NCBI GenBank assembly: GCA_050084515.1
Contig: CM114271.1
Location: 57,412,001 to 57,476,000, forward strand
DNA from: Blasia pusilla
Lineage: Eukaryota > Marchantiophyta > Marchantiopsida > Blasiales
Direction of reading: 5' to 3'
Length of the DNA stretch: 64,000 nt
Positions 58,208 to 64,000 of this stretch are shown here, in pieces. Below the pieces are notes generated by a model that was given only the letters and a program-made list of their open reading frames with translations, made no database searches and had not been told where the DNA came from. Every line of letters starts with the position of its first letter. Position 1 is the stretch's first letter. The translations under genes were made by a program, and so were the position numbers.

Positions 58208-58900
58208 CTACACTAGTCGTGGTCTCTGCGAAGGATGTGGCACTACGCGTACTCTACCATCCTTCCAAACCCTCAAAACATGTGTCCCCTCCCAACGGAA
58301 CCCTCTGGCCCGCTGTAGGATCCGATCTCGCTCTCTAGCATCCACGGTGCTCGTAACGCTGCCTGTACAAAGGTACTCCAAGACTACTCCATCATCATGA
58401 ATATCTCGGCCACTCATCATCTCCTCACTGGCCTCGGGATCCAAGGACTCTCCACTAGACCTCGCCATCGAAGTCTCCACACTCTGGCTCTCCATAGCCA
58501 ACATGCCTAAATAGGCTGACGCGTGCCATCCTGGCACTAACTCCTCATCACTCTCTCCATGCCATCGAGCTCCAGTCGCATCTTGCTGACTCGGGCATGG
58601 GTTACGACTCAACCCATCTGCATCCTGGTTGAGCGTCCCAGGTCTATGCACTACCTGAAAATCATATTCCTGCAACAACAAAGCCCGTCTGGCAAGCTTC
58701 CGTGTAAGCTTGTTAGACTCCATCAACCACTTCAGTGGTTGATGATCAGTGATGATTGTAAAGGGATTGCCGAATAAGTAACACCTGAAATGCGATAGCC
58801 CACACCACAACCAAGCACTCATCCTCATACAAGCTGTACTTCGCCTCCACAGCATTGTTCGAGCGACTAGCATAAGCCACCACGAACTCTCTACCCTCAT
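58208..58900 (-). pseudogene. RNase H C-terminal part and connection
   Basis: The open frame holds HFRCYLFGNPFTIITDHQPL with KWLMESNKLTRKLARRALLL, FQVVHRPGTLNQDADGLSRN, then a long acidic linker and LQRARGFRWEGTHVLRVWKDGR leading to integrase. TDHQPL and NxDADxLSR are standard gypsy RNase H signatures. The first part of the domain lies in the preceding frame (58746-59147), so one frameshift separates them. A TAG at about 58207 divides it from the integrase start. Confidence 0.8.
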
Positions 58901-59214
58901 CATCATGTTGGGTGAGCATCGCTCCAAGCCCCAACATGCTCCAATCTGTGTGCAACTGGAAAGGATGCCCCCTGATTGGTCTCCTCATGATGGGCACACA
59001 CATCAACCTGTCCTTCTGCTCATCCCCCCAGTGCCACTCGTTATCCACCTTTGTCAACAAGGTCAGCGGCTTCGCAATCGAACTGAATCCCTTGACGTAC
59101 CGCCGATAGAAGTTTGCCAATCCCATGAATGCTCGAACACGGCTCACATCTGTAGGGCGTGGAATGCGTGAGATAGCCTCTATCTTTGTCTGCTAAACAC
59201 CAAGGCCACCAGCC
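58746..59214 (-). pseudogene. Reverse transcriptase C-terminal end and RNase H start
   Basis: From right: GGLGV, TAG (59193-59195), QTKIEAISRIPRPTDVSRV, then RAFMGLANFYRRYVKGFS and AKPLTLLTK, the conserved thumb end of gypsy RT. It is followed by the RNase H opening: FQLHTDWSMLGLGAML, EFVVAYASRSNNAVEAKYS and EDECLVVVWAI. Catalytic fingers and palm (including YxDD) are absent. The frame passes straight from methyltransferase tail into RT thumb. In the related copy at 34.9-36.7 kb, RT palm precedes the equivalent GLGVQKT, so about 200 codons were deleted here. Confidence 0.8.
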
Positions 59215-59229
59215 ACTGCCTCCATTGTC

Positions 59230-60600
59230 TCGGTAGGCATGGAGCTCACCAACGCAACCGCTGTGATCTGTCGCGATCTCATCCGACGTTGCTCAGCCAC
59301 TCCCAAGCTGAAGATCCATGTAAAGCAGTTCAGGTCCATCGCCTGACCCAAGACATGGCGTCGTGATGCCTCTAGTACTGACCGGATTGCTGTCACTCTT
59401 GTGGGAAATCCCATCGCCCGCTCTCTCTCGTCGGCGTTGGGCTCCACCAACCCCTGAACCTGGTCATCCCAAACCAAGCCAAGACCGGCCTCCTTGTATG
59501 CATAGGAAGCGGGAAAACTCACAAACGTGGGAAAGGCTGCCCGCGGCCTGCCTACCCTGTTGACCACAGTCAACGGTGGTCAATCATCGTGCCTCATTGC
59601 CTGTGATCGATGACCTGGATCCAGAATGGAATCTACTAACAAATGGGAGGGGCGCTCCACTCTCGCATACGCCCTCCGTAACACCGCATGGGGCACCAAG
59701 TTGGTCCACCATAGACGCAGGCGATGGGCTCTAGAACCTACACTCGCCGCATCCAAGAACACTGTTGGGCCGATCCAGGAACCCACCTGATGAGCACTCG
59801 TCACCACCCGTGACCTGGAGTCTCCTAAGATCAGCACATTCTCCAGAATGTAGGCTAGAGAACGAGACTAGTGCTCCTGCAACTGCCGTAAGACCCTCAA
59901 CATCTCCCAAAACAACCTGGACCAAGTGTCAGCCAACCCGCTGCCTCATCCAGCACTCGATTGGCCCTGACATGGCCATCCGGCAATGACCAAATCAATG
60001 GTCCCTACGCGCTCTAAGTCCTCCACCCCCAACAATGAAATATCCCACGGTAGGGAACTCTAGTACCCCTGTATTGCGGACGTAGACAATAAGTCGGGAA
60101 AACGTAGGTGTAACTGCGCCACATATCGTAGTGAGACGCGCCTTGCAACATCATCACTCTCCACATACAAGTACTACTGCACTCGCACTCATGCCTGCAA
60201 AACAACAACTAACCCGGTGCTAATCCCTCCAAAGAGATCTAACACTCGAATACCCTCCCCTGGGGTATACCACACAATGGGTGTGGTATCCAAGGGTGTC
60301 ATCGTAGCACTCCCTGCTACCTCGGGTTCCTCAGACCCATCACGCTCCGATGCAAATGCCTCGCTCCACGCGGTCTGCACGTGCTCATCTGCCAATCGTC
60401 GAAGCTCCTCAGTCGAGCCCCACAACGACACCTCACCTCCACAGATTGATGCAGCTACCATAACACTCCTCTCCATAGAAATGTCACAAACGGGAGTATC
60501 CTCTGCATGGACATGTCCCTCAATCAAATCACTAGGCCACGTGATGGCACTGCTAAGGTCGCCATCTCTCTTGGCCGTTGCTCGATCACTGCACCTGTGA
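59230..60600 (-). pseudogene. C5-cytosine DNA methyltransferase domain
   Basis: Motifs of 5-methylcytosine methyltransferases occur in canonical order: I (SAM binding) RVLDLFGGISTGL at about 60205-60250; an acidic II-like block, YLYVESDDVARRVS, at about 60140; IV, IDLVIAGWPCQGQSS, with the catalytic Cys at 59967-59975; VI, YILENVLILG, at 59835-59850; VIII, AHRLRLWWTNL, at about 59710-59730; IX, RERAMGFPTRVTA, at about 59405-59440; X, LGQAMDLNCFTW, at about 59310-59345. Spacing leaves only a short target-recognition region, as in DNMT3-like enzymes, and motif I and VIII wording is DNMT3-like. It would transfer methyl groups from S-adenosylmethionine to cytosine. Stops and phase changes lie at about 60195, 60055, 59950, 59870 and 59578, so it is dead. 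It sits between protease and RT. Confidence 0.85.
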
Positions 60601-60670
60601 ATCGATCGGGTAATGAGCTAAGGCACCCATCACCTGACTACCATCCTGGTATGTAGGACGCTGACTCCTC

Positions 60671-61390
60671 CTAGTAATCCAGGGAAAATCCCATCGGGTA
60701 TAACACTGCTCCACCAACCAAGACGTCGTAGGACTCTACATCAGTCACTATCGCCTTGGCGCGCACCACGGACTCATTTGTAGGATGTCCCGGGCGAATC
60801 CTCACCAAGACCTCATGTCGGGTGATATACTGTGTGGTACTCGCTCCACCCAAGGATGTCTGTATCCGGAATGGACAACGCTCCACATCGGCTCTCGTCA
60901 AGCCCAATCCTCTGAAAGACGCTTTCCCCAACATGAGGGGTTGCGCTCCTGAATCCAACAAGACGCGCTGCGGACTAAAAGCTCTACCTCCAGGACTCAC
61001 CAAATGGAAGACCTCTCCTTGGTTATCCAGCAACACAACACAAGGAGAAGCCATGGCACGCTCTATCGCGGGTCTAGCGGGCATCTCCGCCATCCTAGCA
61101 GCCGCAGCGTGCCATGAATCTGACGTGGACGATCCGAGCATCCGCTCCAAGGGCAGGTCCATCACCTCCTCTACAATCACCTCTGAACGTGATGTAGAAA
61201 CTCCAACTCCGCGCTCACATAGCAAAGCGGGCAGCCGAAAAGCCTCGGCTGGCGTACCCCCCAACGTCATAACATCGGAAGCAGAAAATAAAGGAGTGCG
61301 GTACACAACGATGGCCGCCCCCAACAACGTGCTTGACACATGCTCCTCATGAGCATCAACAATAAGGGTCGTCGCACTCGCTTCTCCCAT
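60671..61390 (-). pseudogene. Retroviral-type aspartic protease
   Basis: The 239-residue open frame has VLLDSGAQPLMLGKA, the D-S/T-G active-site motif, preceded by a strand (EVFHLVSPGGRAF). VRAKAIVTDVESYDVLVGGAVLYPMGFSLDY is the typical second half ending near the flap-side I-L-G block. After DY the reading meets TAG where a Trp is usual, continues EESASYIPGW and meets another stop, then shifts phase into the methyltransferase. It would cleave Gag-Pol. Confidence 0.8.
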
Positions 61391-62153
61391 CGCCCTCTGT
61401 GCCTGCAGACCAACAACATCACCGACTTTTGATGAGGACCCATCGATGGGGTCCTCATCGCTTCGGAAAACGTGAAAGACTGAAGAAGCCTAGTCTGTTT
61501 TCTGGCTTCCTCTCGCTGTGGATCCAACTCTGCGGCTGCTCCACGCGTCCTAACTGCGGCAGCCTCCATCTGGGCAACCCCGCACATCCAACCAGGATCC
61601 TCCAGATCTCTGGCTGCTCCATATGATGTCGATGCCACGGATCCGGCATCGGTAACCTCAATGCCATAGCGGCAATCTGCTCCTGTAGCTGCTATATCTG
61701 AGCAGCCATCCCAGCCTCATGTCCGGCGTCTCCCTCGGCATGTCTAGGTGGTGGTACTCTACCTCCTCCACTGGAAGCTCCACCACCCTATCGGGCAACT
61801 CCACCTCCTCGTCCCCCAACGGGACTACCTGGTGCACAATCTCTAGGCCCACCCGGACCCGCTACTTGCTCTGGTGCCCTCTCTGGCCCTCGGTCCAGAC
61901 GTAACTCAAGATGTAAACTGAAACACCTGGCGCGTGTATGACCATACCTCTGACAATAGTCACATTGATAACCTCTTGGTGCAGCACCATCTCCTCCTCC
62001 ATGTTAAGGCACACGTCCATGACCAAGACGAGTGCAATCGCGCTGATGATGGGCTCCACCACATGACCAACAGATAATAGTAGGCGGCTGCTAATGAGCC
62101 GCATATGAAGGCGCAGGTCTCTGTGGCACGGCCTCCTAGTATCCTCCCTAAGC
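61391..62153 (-). pseudogene. Gag C-terminus with CCHC zinc knuckle
   Basis: In one phase at about 61945-61990 the reading is GYQCDYCQRYGHTRARCF, a CX2CX4HX4C knuckle, which binds RNA in Gag. It is followed by an acidic, Gly/Pro-rich section. Between here and the protease the phase changes at least twice, so the frames at 61267-61638 and 61862-62200 are only parts. Confidence 0.7.
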
Positions 62154-63008
62154 TCATGGTGCCATAGTCGACCTATCTCGGAGTCCACGTTGCTGCACAA
62201 GTGGTGCAGACAATCGTGACTGCTCTCGCCCAGAACCCATGGTGGCTACGCTCTCCTCCGCCATGTTGCGCTCAATGTTCTCGACCGTCCTAAAAAAATC
62301 TCTCAATGTAGGGGAGGTGTTCATAAGAAGCACCCCCTCCCGCACCCGTGTCCACAGGGTCCGGTCTAGCATCGCATACCATGATTGGATAGCCTGAGCC
62401 TCTGTCACCCCCTGAGTGACATTGATCAACCGGCGCAAGCGAGTATAAGCCTCACGCAAACTCTCACCCGGGCGCCTGTGGAAGTCGTGGATGCTCCGCA
62501 ACTTCTCCGTCCGTACCTCTTGGTAGCTCGCCCTCAACTCAGCAAAGAATTCAACCACATGGTTGAACTTGGGACAAACCCGACTAGACGGTGCAACTGC
62601 TCCCGTGCGAATGACCCCTCCTAAAACGTCACTAGTGGAAGAGGAAGTAGCCTCTCCTAACTCCTCCTCCTCCTCATCTGGAAACGGCTCCGTCCATGAC
62701 ACATAATGTGGGTCATAGTAGAGCCTCCACACCTCGATCTCACGTGCATATCTCTGAGAGAACTCATGGTAATCGTCCATGGGCGCCCCCTCTAAATGTT
62801 GGAACATACCATTCCATGCTCTAAACGGGTTGAACTCTCTAGAGTTCCGGGCCCGTTGGGAGTCGCACCAACTCCTAAACTCTGTTATGAAATCGTGCAA
62901 CTCAATCGTGCCTACTGCACGTGAACACCTACGCGGTCCTCTACCCCGATCGTCCATCTCATACGCCCAACTGGTAGGACCACTCATAATGTGTGGCGAT
63001 CTGCTCAC
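62154..63008 (-). pseudogene. Gag (capsid-like) region
   Basis: A 284-residue open frame. The middle contains the retrotransposon gag signature: EFFAELRASYQEVRTEKL, then RPGESLREAYTRLRRLI and AQAIQSWYAML..., TLWTRVREGVL and LRDFFRTVENIE. This is the helical capsid fold that packages element RNA. The start chosen (MSRSPHIMSGP) is the first ATG of the frame, and the true start may be upstream. It ends at TGA (STMAP), directly before the zinc-knuckle section in another phase. Confidence 0.75.
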
Positions 63009-64000
63009 AAACTCCTCTACACCCTCCCCCTCGTCTGACGATGATATAGAAGGAGGTCGAGTTGGTCCCTCACGTGGAGACCCTCGGAACCCGGTGCCAC
63101 TCCGCGTAAAACCTCTAGAGCTACTCTCGGGTTCACCACCTCGACTCTCAAAGTCCCGAACGGAATCCGTGATGACCCTTGTGCCCCTCTCACCCGATCA
63201 CTCTGAACCTCGTGAGTAATCCCTCAACGACTCATCCCAAACATGCGGCACTCGATCTACATTCTCCCTGCCCCAGACGTGTAACGTGCGGCAACACGCG
63301 GCTTGGTGCGGCAAATCAACTAGGCTATCATCTCATCGGCAACCTACCCTCAACTCCGGACATCCCACACAGGTATATGTTCCCTAAAACACATACATAA
63401 ATGATGCTCTCAGCATCCACACACCCAATATCCCCAAATAAACTACCCAAATCCTAGAATCCTTCACACGTGCAGAGTAAAGGACCAGAATGGGTAACCT
63501 GAACACATGTCGATGTCGCTCCTGAGCAACTGCAAATCTCGATCCTAACTCGGTCGTGGAGACAACTCCTCCAATCAGCAAGTCATACTCCTCCCGTACT
63601 AACGCTGCTCAAAACTCCTCGATGGACAGTGCGGTCCCAACGGAACGATGCGGCGTTGGAGGTGGCACGGAACGGCTACGAACGGCACGGCCCTCGATGG
63701 TGGGATGCGGCACTCGGCAGCATACCCTTCTCAATCAACAATAAACCCACACTCTGCTCCACAATGACGGTGCGGCTCCGCGATCGAGACGGTGCGGTGC
63801 GGCCATGAGCGGCACGGCAGCATCAGCGTCGAGAAATGTTGTGGAGAGTCTGGAAACCGATCCTATTGCGTATTGCGTTTGGCGAGTAAGACTGGCGTCC
63901 TCTTCGTGTGAGGGCAGGAGGAGAGATCTCCCTGTCTCCATGAGCGAGACAGGGAAATAGATTGGCTTCAGCTTAGATTATTTCCGGAGCATGAATCGCA
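63009..64000 (-). other. 5' leader or N-terminal Gag side; no LTR seen
   Basis: Acidic and Ser/Arg-rich short frames continue to about 63230. Beyond that, GC-rich sequence with GCGGCACGG-like repeats (63640-63810) shows no LTR-like match to 56022-56645 and no tRNA-Met primer-binding site. The 5' LTR is probably beyond the window. Confidence 0.4.

Larger units (their letters stand above)
56773..64000 (-). mobile_element. Ty3/gypsy retrotransposon with DNA methyltransferase and PHD finger
   Basis: Read leftward, the order is gag (63008-62154), zinc knuckle (about 61960), protease (to 60671), C5-cytosine methyltransferase (about 60600-59300), RT thumb (from 59205), RNase H (to about 58208), integrase and PHD finger (58200-56963), then LTR. 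RNase H before integrase identifies Ty3/gypsy. Each module carries stops or phase changes, so this copy is dead. No 5' LTR or primer-binding site was seen before the window ends, so the left (5') part is probably cut off by the window or lost. Confidence 0.85.

Noticed and set aside
60756-61352. 198-residue open frame on the + strand
   Set aside because: It lies opposite the protease frame, has no domain, and its opening reflects the codon use of the minus-strand gene.
63735-63941. Short frame at the right end as a candidate Gag start
   Set aside because: It is in GC-rich repeated GCGGCACGG sequence, unlike Gag, and is separated from the gag frame by stops.

Overview
The window looks like nuclear DNA of a green plant (streptophyte). 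The evidence is an F-box/kelch gene of plant type, degenerate copies of the plant telomere unit (CCCTAAA), plant-style GT-AG exons, Helitrons with plant-type ends, and a Ty3/gypsy retrotransposon. No feature fixes the species. Abundant decayed elements fit a large, repeat-rich genome, possibly a non-flowering plant, but that is a guess. No rRNA, tRNA or CRISPR was recognised.

Layout. 1-4.6 kb: nothing supported. 4.6-5.9 kb (-): intact single-exon F-box/kelch gene, the only clearly intact gene. 6-15 kb: mostly empty, with a 60-bp minisatellite and GA and CT microsatellites. 15.3-16.5 kb: satellite of about 206 bp. 16.9-19.3 kb (-): exons of a gene resembling the C-terminal part of plant EEIG1/EHBP1-like proteins. 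19.8-24.4 kb (-): a second multi-exon gene, or decayed gene, with four tandemly duplicated 69-72 nt exons and several in-frame stops. 26.4-27.8 kb: satellite of about 152 bp. 29.3-30.3 kb: another repeat block. Short palindromes of the form GGAACT-NN-AGTTCC and GGATCT-TA-AGATCC recur through 15-31 kb.

30.4-33.1 kb (+): dead transposon gene with a DUF7869-like domain. 33.5-34.4 kb: interstitial telomere-like block. 34.9-36.7 kb (-): decayed Ty3/gypsy fragment that retains reverse transcriptase. 37.1-41.5 kb (+): decayed autonomous Helitron with Rep and PIF1-like helicase pieces and a nested solo LTR. 42.0-45.7 kb: second Helitron-like unit. 46.8-50.1 kb (+): probable multi-exon coiled-coil gene. 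52.4-54.1 kb: tandem duplication of about 0.85 kb.

54.8-64.0 kb (-): LTRs and a long Ty3/gypsy element. Its order is gag, zinc knuckle, aspartic protease, C5-cytosine DNA methyltransferase, truncated reverse transcriptase, RNase H, integrase, PHD finger. This is the most interesting object here: a retroelement lineage that carried both a DNA-methylation writer and a likely histone-tail reader. The copy is dead, with stops, frameshifts and loss of the reverse transcriptase catalytic core. A deletion derivative retaining only the methyltransferase start lies between two LTRs next to it. Many stops here and in other decayed genes fit C-to-T change of CAG or CGA codons, as expected for DNA that was heavily cytosine-methylated.
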